The notes under the pieces: model-generated
The model's database searches: none
Told to the model about the DNA's origin: nothing
The model's input: the letters and a program-made list of their open reading frames with translations, nothing else
Source: Caballeronia sp. Lep1P3
GTDB lineage: Bacteria > Pseudomonadota > Gammaproteobacteria > Burkholderiales > Burkholderiaceae
Direction of reading: 5' to 3'
Assembly: GCF_022879595.1 (NCBI RefSeq)
Contig: NZ_CP084269.1
Span: 195,213-259,212 of the forward strand
Length of the DNA stretch: 64,000 bases
Position numbers and translations under genes: made by a program
Part shown: positions 35,899 to 44,666 of the stretch, piece by piece
How the letters are laid out: each line of letters begins with the position of its first letter
How positions within the stretch are numbered: the first letter of the stretch is position 1

Positions 35899-37569
35899 CT
35901 AGCCGGAGCGTGGTCCAAACGCTTGATCGAACTGCCTTGCCCGTTTGAGCTCGTCGCCGTGCAGATAGGTTGACGTCGTCGAAATCGACGCGTGCCGCAG
36001 GTTGTCGCGCACCATGATCAATTCGGCCCCTCGCGCCAGTGCATGTGAGGCGTGCGTATGTCTGATCCAGTGCGGGCTCGCTCGCCGCAGCTTGTCGGCC
36101 GTCGCGGGTCGCTCGTCCTGAATCGCATCGGCGGCCAGCAGGAAAAATCGTCGCAGCACGCGCCCGAGCCGCGAGGTTTCGATGCTCGCGCCATCTTCGT
36201 CAAGGCTCGCCACGATCCGCGTCGCCGGGTTCCACCGGGTCGGCGTGACCGGCAATTTGCGTTGCACCAAATAGTGATCGAGGGCTGTGCGTGCCAGTCT
36301 CGGCAACGCGACCTTGCCAGGCTTGCCGCCTTTTCCGACGACATGTAACCAGTGGTCGCCGTGTTCGTCGGTGCGGATGTCCCCCAGCGCTGCGCCGACT
36401 AGCTTGCTCGCGCGTAAGCCGGTCGCATAGCCAAAGTCCAACAGGAACCTTAAGCGCTGCGCGGCCGGTACGCTCCAGCCGTACGACCATTCGAGGCCGT
36501 CGGCGATTGTCCGCAGCAGCAGCCACTCGCCTTCGGTAAAATCGCGCGTCACGTCGAGGCCCGGTCTCACGGCGCCGCGCACCTTGACGCCGGCGAATGG
36601 ATTGGCGAGGACGTAGCGCTGCTCGACCAGCCAGCGGAACAGCGCCGCCAGCACAGTCAGCGCGTACGCTGCCGACCGCGTTGATAAGGGACTACTGAAC
36701 GGTCGCCATTCACCGCTGTGACGCGGTCGTGCCGGACCGATCCAACGCTCGCGCGGCGCCGGCCGTCTCAGGAAGCCACGATACGCAATTGCATCGTCGG
36801 TGGTCAGCGACGACGGTGCGCAGCCGCGCTCAACGATCGCCCAAAGAATCAGGCGTTCCGCCTCCTTCCGATAAGCGCGCTGCGTGGCGCCAGACTCGTG
36901 AAGGGACAGCCAGAATTGCACCGCTTCATAGTCATTCGACGCTTTGAGCAGGCAGACGTGCTGCGGCGCGCGAAACTGTCCATGCGAGCCGTCCACCTCG
37001 TGCGGCACGCGCAATTGCTCCCAAGGGACGATCGGCCCCGAAGGCGTGCCGACGACAAGTGCGCGAGCGCGCTCGGTGAGCGCCGGGTGCGAGGCAAAGA
37101 ACGCTTCGACGCAGCGCGCCCCAGCCGTGCCGAGACCGGCAATCGCGACCCACCAGCGGCGCCGGCGCGGGATCCGTACGGTCAACTCGGCCAACGTCCG
37201 AATCCCGTGCGCCTGCAGGGCGGCCGCCACGCGCGGCGGCAGCCAGGCGTCGATGTCGTCGGCGATATGCGGCTCAGGCGGTGACAGGCTGCGCAGTGTC
37301 TCGATCGCGCGTGCGGCGGTTTCCGGCAACACGTGCGATCGCTCGGCGAACACCCGCGCCAGATCGGTGCGATGACGGTTTGTCGCGAATGCGATCAGTC
37401 TTCGACGGATTTGGCCGAGCACGCCGCGCGAAGACGCCCCCGGGATCTTGCGGTCACCCAGGTAACGCGCGACGGCGGCTCGGGCGGCAAGGCCCGCATA
37501 CCAGCCGCGCAGGGCGGCCAGTTCCGCATCGTCGGGGAAGGAGCCGGGCCCGGTCTCACGCGTTTTCAT
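35899..37569 (-). CDS. Large tyrosine recombinase (DUF3701 N-terminus plus integrase domain) 2
   Basis: This 556-aa paralogue of the recombinase at 10214 shares the helix-hairpin segment WWVAIAGLGTAGARCVEAFF, a core-binding domain (LILWAIVERGCAPSSLTTDD) and the catalytic motifs FGYATGLRASKLVGAALGDI (Arg), HWIRHTHASHAL and LRHASISTTSTYLHG (Tyr). The ATG at 37569 is preferred to a GTG three codons earlier. It lies between the ars operon and the IS91 element. Confidence 0.88.
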   Translation of the reverse strand: MKTRETGPGSFPDDAELAALRGWYAGLAARAAVARYLGDRKIPGASSRGVLGQIRRRLIAFATNRHRTDLARVFAERSHVLPETAARAIETLRSLSPPEPHIADDIDAWLPPRVAAALQAHGIRTLAELTVRIPRRRRWWVAIAGLGTAGARCVEAFFASHPALTERARALVVGTPSGPIVPWEQLRVPHEVDGSHGQFRAPQHVCLLKASNDYEAVQFWLSLHESGATQRAYRKEAERLILWAIVERGCAPSSLTTDDAIAYRGFLRRPAPRERWIGPARPRHSGEWRPFSSPLSTRSAAYALTVLAALFRWLVEQRYVLANPFAGVKVRGAVRPGLDVTRDFTEGEWLLLRTIADGLEWSYGWSVPAAQRLRFLLDFGYATGLRASKLVGAALGDIRTDEHGDHWLHVVGKGGKPGKVALPRLARTALDHYLVQRKLPVTPTRWNPATRIVASLDEDGASIETSRLGRVLRRFFLLAADAIQDERPATADKLRRASPHWIRHTHASHALARGAELIMVRDNLRHASISTTSTYLHGDELKRARQFDQAFGPRSG

Positions 37570-37749
37570 GCTTACCACTTTAGTCTAAATTTGCGGCTGG
37601 CCCGATAAGAACAATTGAACTAACCCGCTGCGCGGGAGAAGGCGGTCGGCCAGCGGCATCGGCTCCGGGACGGTTGACGAGGCATTTCCGTTCGGGTGGG
37701 ACCATGGCAGTGCAGTTTGCTGCCACGACCATTCCCAGCGGAGTCCACC

Positions 37750-38631
37750 ATGACACCCCTTCGTCAACGCATGATCGAGGATATGCGCATTCGCAACCTC
37801 GCCGCCAACACGCAGCGCGCTTACCTCCAGCAGGTGAGCGCCTTTGCCCAGCACTTCGGGCGTTCCCCTAAACTACTGGGCCTAGAGGAGGTGCATGATT
37901 GGCAAGTGCACCTGATTGAAGTCCAGCGGCGCTCGTCCAGCACGCTGGTGGTGGCCACTGCAGCGCTGCGCTTCCTTTACAACGTCACGCTCAAACGCGA
38001 CTGGTCAGTCAACGAGATCCCCATGTCGAAGACACCGCGCAAGCTGCCGATGATCCTCAGTCAGGAGGAGGTCAGCCAGTTTCTCGAAGCGATCCGCAGC
38101 GTCAAGCATCGTACGGTACTGATGGCAGTCTACGCCGGAGGTCTACGTGTCTCGGAGGCCACCCGGCTGAAGGTCAGCGATATCGATAGCGAACGCATGA
38201 TGCTGCGTGTCGAACAGGGCAAGGGACACACCGACCGCTACGTAATGCTTTCGCCACGGCTGCTGCAGATACTGCGCAATTACTGGTGCATTGGCCGGCC
38301 CCAGTGCTGGTTGTTTCCCGGCCGCTTCCTGGATCAGCCCGTGGGTACCGACGTGATACGGCAGGCGTGCGAGGACGCGCGCCGTCGCGCCGGCATCAGC
38401 AAGCCGATCACGCCGCACTCTTTGCGTCATGCGTTCGCCACACACCTGCTCGAGTCCGGCACCGACGTGCGCACCATCCAGTTGCTGCTTGGTCATTGCA
38501 GCCTCGTCACCACCCAGCGTTATCTGAAGGTCGCAACCAGCACCGTCTGCGCGACGACCAGTCCGTTTGATCGACTCCCTCAGCAACTTACTACGCTTAT
38601 CTGCCCCGAGCCGTCGTCCACCAACGACTGA
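37750..38631 (+). CDS. Tyrosine recombinase of the IS91-type element
   Basis: This 293-aa XerC-like integrase (MTPLRQRMIEDMRIRNLAAN) has the catalytic residues in VYAGGLRVSEATRLKVSDID, HSLRHAFATHLLESG and LLLGHCSLVTTQRYL. Such genes often precede IS91-family transposases. The transposase start is only 5 bases after its stop. Confidence 0.9.
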   Translation: MTPLRQRMIEDMRIRNLAANTQRAYLQQVSAFAQHFGRSPKLLGLEEVHDWQVHLIEVQRRSSSTLVVATAALRFLYNVTLKRDWSVNEIPMSKTPRKLPMILSQEEVSQFLEAIRSVKHRTVLMAVYAGGLRVSEATRLKVSDIDSERMMLRVEQGKGHTDRYVMLSPRLLQILRNYWCIGRPQCWLFPGRFLDQPVGTDVIRQACEDARRRAGISKPITPHSLRHAFATHLLESGTDVRTIQLLLGHCSLVTTQRYLKVATSTVCATTSPFDRLPQQLTTLICPEPSSTND

Positions 38632-38636
38632 GCGCA

Positions 38637-39839
38637 ATGATGCGCGCCGCGCTGGAAGTTGCGGACGTTCTGCGTCGCCACGGCCCCACCTATCGGGAAG
38701 TGCATGCCGACTCGCTTAGCCGCGAGCAGTATCGCGTCATGACCGCGATCGAGCAATGTCGTACCGCCGCGTTGGGTGGTCACGTTGAACAATGCGACAG
38801 CTGCGGTCATCAACGCATCGCCTATAACTCTTGCGGTAACCGGCACTGTCCGAAGTGTCAGTCGCTCGCCCGCGCGCAATGGCTTGAGGACCGCCAGGCT
38901 GACGTGCTGCCCGTGCCGTACTTCCACGTCGTCTTCACGCTTCCGGAGAAGATTGCGTCGATCGCCTTCCAGAACAAGCGGGTGGTCTACGATCTCCTAT
39001 TCCAGGCTACCGCCGAAACGTTGCACACGATCGCAGCCGACCCACACCATCTTGGCGCGACGATTGGTTTCATCGCGATCCTGCACACGTGGGGGCAGAA
39101 TCTTGTGCATCATCCCCATCTGCACTGTGTCGTCCCGGGCGGTGGCCTCGCTCCCGACGGCAGCCGCTGGGTGGCGTGCAAGCCGGGTTTCTTCTTACCC
39201 GTGCGAGTGCTTTCGCGTCTGTTTCGGCGACTATTTCTCGAGCGGTTGGAGCATGCTTTCGACATGGGCGAGCTGCGGTTCTTCTCCTCGCTCGCGCCCC
39301 TCGCCGAACGCGGCGAATTTGCTCACTATCTTGCCGGTGCGCGGCACGCCGAATGGGTGGTCTACGCGAAGGAGCCGTTTGGCGGCCCGGAGCAGGTCCT
39401 CGATTATCTCGGCCGCTACACTCACCGCGTGGCGATCTCCAACAACCGCCTCGTTGGTTTGACCGACGGACACGTCACGTTCCGCTGGAAGGACTATCGT
39501 CATCCGGGCCGGCCACGCTTGATGCGCCTGGACGCCCACGAATTCATCCGACGCTTCTTGCTGCATGTGTTACCTCGCGGGTTACAACGCATCCGTCACT
39601 ATGGGTTGCTCTGCAATCGCCTGCGTGAGTCCCGGTTGAGCGTGTGCCGCCATCTGCTTAACGTCGAGCCCACCAGCGACACTTGCAGCGCGCCCGAACC
39701 CGACTATCGCGACCGCTACGCGAAACTCACAGGTCGCTCGCTCCATGACTGTCCTGTGTGTTCGCGCGGGCGCATGCTGTGCATCGAGCGCTTGTTACCC
39801 GGCGCACCACCGCGAGCACCGCCGGCGAATCCCCGATGA
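38637..39839 (+). CDS. IS91-family (HUH, Y2) transposase
   Basis: This 400-aa rolling-circle transposase has an N-terminal zinc-binding cluster (HVEQCDSCGHQRIAYNSCGN, then HCPKCQSLARAQWL), the HUH motif in HHPHLHCVVPGGG and a tyrosine motif in LDYLGRYTHRVAISNNR. A C-terminal CPVCSRGRM follows. It nicks one strand and moves a copy by rolling-circle replication. Confidence 0.93.
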   Translation: MMRAALEVADVLRRHGPTYREVHADSLSREQYRVMTAIEQCRTAALGGHVEQCDSCGHQRIAYNSCGNRHCPKCQSLARAQWLEDRQADVLPVPYFHVVFTLPEKIASIAFQNKRVVYDLLFQATAETLHTIAADPHHLGATIGFIAILHTWGQNLVHHPHLHCVVPGGGLAPDGSRWVACKPGFFLPVRVLSRLFRRLFLERLEHAFDMGELRFFSSLAPLAERGEFAHYLAGARHAEWVVYAKEPFGGPEQVLDYLGRYTHRVAISNNRLVGLTDGHVTFRWKDYRHPGRPRLMRLDAHEFIRRFLLHVLPRGLQRIRHYGLLCNRLRESRLSVCRHLLNVEPTSDTCSAPEPDYRDRYAKLTGRSLHDCPVCSRGRMLCIERLLPGAPPRAPPANPR

Positions 39840-40101
39840 ATCTCGACCCGCTCACCTCCAACGCCGGTTCCCGCGCGTCCCGCCGAAGCCGCTGGACTCG
39901 CTCGGCCAGACGTCGCCCACCGTCGCCTGAGGCACCCCGCGTCGCGTGTTCATCGCTTGCGTTGTTCGGATTTCCCTTTCCCAAACACGGCCGAGAACCG
40001 TTCGTCCCGGACGCTGCGAATACTGTAGTCGTAAACATCGCATCCGCACTTCGATTCAATACCCATAGCGCCACCGTCTGCGGAGCGGCTTAGCTCAAAG
40101 A

Positions 40102-40177
40102 ATTCTTAACGAAGCACAGACGGCCGGCACGTCGTGCCAATGCGAATCCTTTGCGCCGTCTGTACTTCGTTAAGAAT
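40102..40177. repeat. Long hairpin at the right end of the IS91-type element
   Basis: Two 23-base arms (40102-40124 and 40155-40177) are complementary except for one position, and the loop holds a smaller dyad (GGCAC and GTGCC). It lies where IS91 elements keep their origin or terminus hairpin. Confidence 0.75.
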
Positions 40178-40482
40178 CCTCTGCATTATCGGGCCGGCCG
40201 TCATTGTTGGCCGCCCCCTTCAACCAAACAAAAAAAAGGAATAAGAGCGGTGATCGGAACCCTGACGCGAGGCTTGGATATCGCGCCGTACCCGCCGATT
40301 CCTTCGACCGGCACCGCCTCGCCGAAGACTGGTACCGGCTATATGCCCGGACTTCAAGCTTCAAGTATTTCTACGAGGGCAGTGCCCGAATAGATATCGG
40401 GCGCGGCCGGGTATGGACCAGCGTTTTAGCGCCAGTGGCGAATTGAGATTGGTCAAGCAGGCGCTTCCCAGTAGGGACGTTG

Positions 40483-41388
40483 TCAGTGCGTACGCGGCAG
40501 GAAGCGCCATACGAGAAGGACGAGCGCGAGCACAGCAGGAATCCAGTTCAGACTAGTCGGTACGCGTTCGCGATGTGCATAGCGCTTATCCATCATAGCC
40601 GCGATCAGATCCTGGGGAGCACGCAAGCGGCAATACTCGAATCCGACTTGCTTCGCGACCGATGATAGATACTGCCCACGTAACTCGGACAGCTCTTCGT
40701 GACTTTCGCCGACGCCGCGCGCACGGGATTGCGCGGGCACTTGAATTACTTCGTCGGCACGCCAGTAGCCGATGGGTTTGCCATTCCGGTCAGTCCGCGG
40801 AATGGGCACGGGCTGATCGCCGCCGACGCCGATGAGCCACCCTTTCACTTGTTCGCGCGGGATATCGCGCACACGCTGATCCCCGGGCAAAACAGGCGGC
40901 GCTTCCTGTCCGTCCGTGAAAAATAGAACGCTCGCGTCATGCCCCACGCTCGTCGCGGTGCGCACGGCTGAGTAGACGCCGCCTTCGGCCACGCGGCTCC
41001 AATTGGTCCAGCGCATGTCGCCGCCTATACGGTTCAGCGAAGCGAGCAACGCATCGAAGTTGCCGCAGACTTCTATGGGCGGGACGAGAAGCAAGGTGCT
41101 CTGCCCGGTGAAGATGCTCCAGCCGAGCTTCGATCCGCACGGCAAGCGCTGTAGGCCCTCCCGCACGGCCGCGCGCGCAAACTCAAGCCTGCTGACCGGA
41201 GCGCTTCCGATGCCGACGTCCTCGACATCCATGCTCTGCGTGATGTCGAATGTGACGATGTAGCTAAATACGTTGCGCTGGAACATCACACCCGGCATCC
41301 AGACTGCAGCGGCGAGCAAGGGCACGGCGGCAACGACCGCCCAGTTTCGCCATAGCAGGAACGCGCGCATCGCTGCGGCAGTACTCAT
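40483..41388 (-). CDS. mxaL: MxaL-like VWA-domain protein
   Basis: This 301-aa protein has an N-terminal span (WAVVAAVPLLAAAVWMPG), a von Willebrand A domain with a MIDAS-like site (YIVTFDITQSMDVED) and a C-terminal membrane span (NWIPAVLALVLLVWRFLP). MxaL acts with MxaA, MxaC and MxaK in putting calcium into methanol dehydrogenase. It is the last gene of the cluster, overlapping mxaK by 4 bp. Confidence 0.8.
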   Translation of the reverse strand: MSTAAAMRAFLLWRNWAVVAAVPLLAAAVWMPGVMFQRNVFSYIVTFDITQSMDVEDVGIGSAPVSRLEFARAAVREGLQRLPCGSKLGWSIFTGQSTLLLVPPIEVCGNFDALLASLNRIGGDMRWTNWSRVAEGGVYSAVRTATSVGHDASVLFFTDGQEAPPVLPGDQRVRDIPREQVKGWLIGVGGDQPVPIPRTDRNGKPIGYWRADEVIQVPAQSRARGVGESHEELSELRGQYLSSVAKQVGFEYCRLRAPQDLIAAMMDKRYAHRERVPTSLNWIPAVLALVLLVWRFLPRTH

Positions 41389-41924
41389 GGCAGGTCGTCG
41401 CTTTGCGCGCCACGCACCTTCACGGCAGATCGCTTCTTCACATCGAGATCCTCCTGATCGCCAGGCGATTCGGGCGCGAGCCACAGCGCGCGCTCGAGGT
41501 TGTAGCGCGCGTCCCAGTCTTCCGGTGCCAGCCGTAGCGCCGCGCGATAGCGCTCCTTGGCTTGTTCGAGCAAAGGCAACGAGCGAATCGGGCCTGCAGC
41601 GTCGGGGCCGGCCGCTTCGCGCAGGTCCATGTTGCCCAGATCGAACAGTGCGACGGCCTGTATTACCCGGTCGTCTTCTTGGGTGATGAGAGGATCAAAG
41701 ATACGTTGTGCATCGTTCGGTCGCCCCGCCTTCGAAAGCGACACCGCCTGCGCGAGCCGTACTTCAAGCGCATCATCTTGCGTAGTCGATCCTTCGGGTT
41801 TCGCGGCTCTCACCGCCGAGGCAATCGCTTGCGCGTGTCGAAGCATCGCCCAGTCATAACACGCCATCGCGGCAAAGAAGCAAGTCGCCGCTGCAAAGGC
41901 GAAGTGAACCGCGTTGCGCTTCAT
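41385..41924 (-). CDS. mxaK: MxaK-like membrane-anchored TPR protein
   Basis: This 179-aa protein has one N-terminal span (AVHFAFAAATCFFAAMACYD) and tetratricopeptide-like helices (QAVALFDLGNMDLREAAG; RYRAALRLAPEDWDARYNLE). GGAG precedes the ATG, which overlaps the mxaC stop by one base. It occupies the place of mxaK in the mxaRSACKL order. Confidence 0.75.
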   Translation of the reverse strand: MKRNAVHFAFAAATCFFAAMACYDWAMLRHAQAIASAVRAAKPEGSTTQDDALEVRLAQAVSLSKAGRPNDAQRIFDPLITQEDDRVIQAVALFDLGNMDLREAAGPDAAGPIRSLPLLEQAKERYRAALRLAPEDWDARYNLERALWLAPESPGDQEDLDVKKRSAVKVRGAQSDDLP

Positions 41925-42913
41925 CACCAGCTCCGTACCTGAACGAACCGCAGCCCAAGCAGAGCCGCGCAGGCTATCAAGGCGACGGCGAAGCAAGCCG
42001 CGCTTAAGTCCTGCCGTGGCAGGCGTTCCTCAAATGAAATGAGCGAATTGTGCTGTTTGTCGATCTCCGCCATCGCGGCGGCCATTGCCGTCGCGTCTTC
42101 CGCCTGATAGAGCCGGTACGGCGATGCGAGTCCCAGAAAATAGCGATGCAACTCTGCTTCTTCGGATCGGTCATCGGCGGGTGAGCGCTTTGTGAGGTCG
42201 GGACTGTACAGGCCGCTTCGCAGATACACGAAGTACAGCGCGATGCGATTGCGCGCCAGCCCACTGGCGATCGCTGCGCGCGCGTCAGCATCAAGATGTG
42301 CGCCGCCATCGGAGACCAGCACGATGGCGCGGCGGCCGACATAGCGACTATCGCCATCGAATTGTCGAGTCGCGGCGATAAGCCCTCGGTCGAGCCGGGT
42401 GTCAGGCGTGCCTCGGCCGATCCCGGTGCCAGCAAGCGCGGCGTCGATGATCCGATGATTCGCCGTGAAGGGCACGGCAAGGATTGGGCTGATGCCGAAC
42501 ATCATGAACGCAAGACGGTCGTCTCGCCGTTCGGCGACGAAGCGTTCAAGCGAATGGCGCGCCACCGCGTTCTTGGACTGGCCGCTCGACTCGATAACGG
42601 GCGTCTTCGACATGACGGCGTCCATGCTCGCGCTACGGTCCATCAGAATGAGGATCTCGGACGCTGTGCTGATTCGCACGACATGCACGTTCATGCGACC
42701 GGGACCGGCAAGCCCCGCAATGATCGCAAGCATCGACAACATCGCGCACAAGCGGCGGAGCCGTTCGATCAGCGTGCCTAACGTGTCGTGCGGCAGCCAG
42801 TCGATAAAAGAATAAGCAAACGCCTCAGACCGATTCGACATCAAGGGCAAGAAGGAGAGCGGTAAAAGAATCAGGAGCCAGGGACGGAGAAAGTCGACAG
42901 ACATGGCGGTCAT
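41924..42913 (-). CDS. mxaC: MxaC-like VWA-domain protein
   Basis: This 329-aa protein has two N-terminal spans, a VWA domain with the MIDAS motif ILILMDRSASMDAV and VLVSDGGAHLDADARAAI, and a C-terminal span (LSAACFAVALIACAALLGLR). BatA/MxaC-type proteins work with a MoxR ATPase on periplasmic metalloenzymes. It overlaps mxaA by 4 bp. Confidence 0.8.
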   Translation of the reverse strand: MTAMSVDFLRPWLLILLPLSFLPLMSNRSEAFAYSFIDWLPHDTLGTLIERLRRLCAMLSMLAIIAGLAGPGRMNVHVVRISTASEILILMDRSASMDAVMSKTPVIESSGQSKNAVARHSLERFVAERRDDRLAFMMFGISPILAVPFTANHRIIDAALAGTGIGRGTPDTRLDRGLIAATRQFDGDSRYVGRRAIVLVSDGGAHLDADARAAIASGLARNRIALYFVYLRSGLYSPDLTKRSPADDRSEEAELHRYFLGLASPYRLYQAEDATAMAAAMAEIDKQHNSLISFEERLPRQDLSAACFAVALIACAALLGLRFVQVRSW

Positions 42914-43803
42914 TGCTTCCTTTCGGCGCGATACAGGGTCCGTGCGAATTCGCGCAACGGAAAGCGCGCCGGAGCGCTATCGTGGACGAAGAAGCGCTGC
43001 TGCGAACTTGAATAAAATACCTCAAGCTCAGTTTTGAACTTTTCAAGCCAAGGTGCGCGTACAAGGAGCGGATAGAGCGAAGCCGCATGCACCACCTCTC
43101 CGGCGGTCTCATTGAACGCGTGATGCAAGGCGCGCCAAGCCTGGTCGTTCGTGTCGATATCATCCGTATTCAGTGTGCATACGGCCTGCCATGCGCGGGC
43201 GAAGGGAAGCCGTCGCGCGTCCTCGCGTGTGCGCCACGACCACCACGCCATCCAGCTCAGCAGGGTGACCAACAAAAGCGCCAGCATCGCCATGATCCGG
43301 TGCCGTGTCTCCACCTGGTTCTGAGGCGTGACGATACGGTCCGGTCTCAGCGGCTGAAGATCGCCCGCGCGGAACGACGCAGGCGGCGTCAAAGTGCCGA
43401 TGCTGATGGGCCATGCGGCCACCCGCAACGTGCCTCCTGTTGTCGCCCTGAGATCGAACGCGGGCACCTCGGCCTGCGTGAGCCTCTCGGCGGCGTTGAT
43501 GATCTGATAGTCGATGACCATCCATGGGCGGCCCTGCGCGTCCTTCTCAATGTGAGGCTGACGGCGTTCGAGCCACACGCTGACGCGTCCCGTCGATGGC
43601 GGGGGAATGTCGCGCACTTCGTGGCCGTCAATGGAAAGCAGCACGCGTTGAGTCAACACGTCGCCCAGCACATGGCCGAACGCGCGAGGTTGCTGGACGG
43701 TGGCGTCGGCGGATGGTTGCGGCTGAGCCTGGCATGGCCGCGCAAGCGCGACCGTCATTAGGACAAAGGCCACGCTCAACGCTCGCAGCCGGCCCGCTCT
43801 CAT
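42910..43803 (-). CDS. mxaA: MxaA-like protein
   Basis: This 297-aa protein has a signal peptide (RALSVAFVLMTVALARPCQA), a periplasmic beta-rich part (VSVWLERRQPHIEKDAQGR), one span (MAMLALLLVTLLSWMAWWSW) and a cytosolic tail (QAWRALHHAFNETAGEVVHA). MxaA is needed for calcium insertion into methanol dehydrogenase. The ATG at 43803 lies in the mxaS stop (ATGA). Confidence 0.78.
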   Translation of the reverse strand: MRAGRLRALSVAFVLMTVALARPCQAQPQPSADATVQQPRAFGHVLGDVLTQRVLLSIDGHEVRDIPPPSTGRVSVWLERRQPHIEKDAQGRPWMVIDYQIINAAERLTQAEVPAFDLRATTGGTLRVAAWPISIGTLTPPASFRAGDLQPLRPDRIVTPQNQVETRHRIMAMLALLLVTLLSWMAWWSWRTREDARRLPFARAWQAVCTLNTDDIDTNDQAWRALHHAFNETAGEVVHAASLYPLLVRAPWLEKFKTELEVFYSSSQQRFFVHDSAPARFPLREFARTLYRAERKQ

Positions 43804-44663
43804 GGGGTGGTTTCCAAGAAGTGGCGGGATAGCGCCTCCGCATCGAACGCGCCCTCGACAAAAAAGGGATATGCCCCGCTTCTGCCAAATGCGGCTTTCA
43901 GTTCCGCGCGGCGTCTGGCGACGTTCTCTTGCCACTGTTGCGCCAAGCGCGGACGCAACCACAGCGCGCGCTGGCTGCCGGTCTCCATGTCGCACACTGG
44001 CAGAAACCTGCCGGCGACCGGCGGCTCGATTTCGGCCTTGTGCCAGATGACAATCGGCACGACTCGGGCGCGGACCAAGCGTTCCATGGCCGCATCCAGC
44101 CGGGTAAGGGGCCAGTGGAAGTCCGATACAAAGAAGACGAGGCCGCGACTACCCGCAAGACGGTCGAGCGTGCACGCAACAGCCGCATCGCCACGCATTG
44201 TTTGCGGCAACTCGATGCATTGGCGCAACAGCGCCGCCATTTCGTCGCCGACCACACGGCCATGCCTCGCTGGCACGAACAGGTCCTCCCGCGCATCGTG
44301 ATCGAACGCCAGCATGCCAACTTGATCGCCCGCCCTGAATGCGCTGTACCCCAACGCCTGGACAAAGTCAGCGGCGAGATCGAGTTTCGTGCCGCCGGTG
44401 CCGAAGCGCATCGAAATGGACACGTCTACGACCACCTGCACCGGCACAGCGACGCGCTGCAGATGAAGGCGCACGAGCCATTGCTGCGGCACCGCGCGCA
44501 GGCTTGCGCGCAGATCCAGACGGCGTGGATCGGGATGATCGAACAGGCGCGCGTGCATGGCAAACTCCTGCCCTGCGCCGAAGCTTGTTCCGGGATGGGA
44601 GCCGGGTCGGAAGCCTTTCGCTCGTCCCGGCAGCCGGTAGTGGAATTCGACTGGATCTTTCAT
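43800..44663 (-). CDS. mxaS: MxaS-like DUF58/VWA protein
   Basis: This 287-aa cytosolic protein has a degenerate VWA fold (VQVVVDVSISMRFGTGGTKL; RGLVFFVSDFHWPLTRLDAA), as in the DUF58 partners of MoxR ATPases. It follows the ATPase gene by three bases, as mxaS does mxaR. Confidence 0.8.
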   Translation of the reverse strand: MKDPVEFHYRLPGRAKGFRPGSHPGTSFGAGQEFAMHARLFDHPDPRRLDLRASLRAVPQQWLVRLHLQRVAVPVQVVVDVSISMRFGTGGTKLDLAADFVQALGYSAFRAGDQVGMLAFDHDAREDLFVPARHGRVVGDEMAALLRQCIELPQTMRGDAAVACTLDRLAGSRGLVFFVSDFHWPLTRLDAAMERLVRARVVPIVIWHKAEIEPPVAGRFLPVCDMETGSQRALWLRPRLAQQWQENVARRRAELKAAFGRSGAYPFFVEGAFDAEALSRHFLETTP

Positions 44664-44666
44664 GAC

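Larger units (their letters stand above)
37599..40195. mobile_element. IS91-family element with a tyrosine recombinase
   Basis: It contains a tyrosine recombinase and a Y2 (HUH) transposase in tandem. GGCCCGATAA (37599-37608) and its complement TTATCGGGCC (40186-40195) flank the pair, and a long hairpin precedes the right end. The exact boundaries are inferred from this 10-bp match only. Confidence 0.65.

Noticed and set aside
40204..40446. Short plus-strand frame ending in a tail rich in aromatic residues, next to the IS91 end
   Set aside because: The C-terminal part looks protein-like, but there is no start signal and I cannot name a family; it may be a fragment of an interrupted gene.
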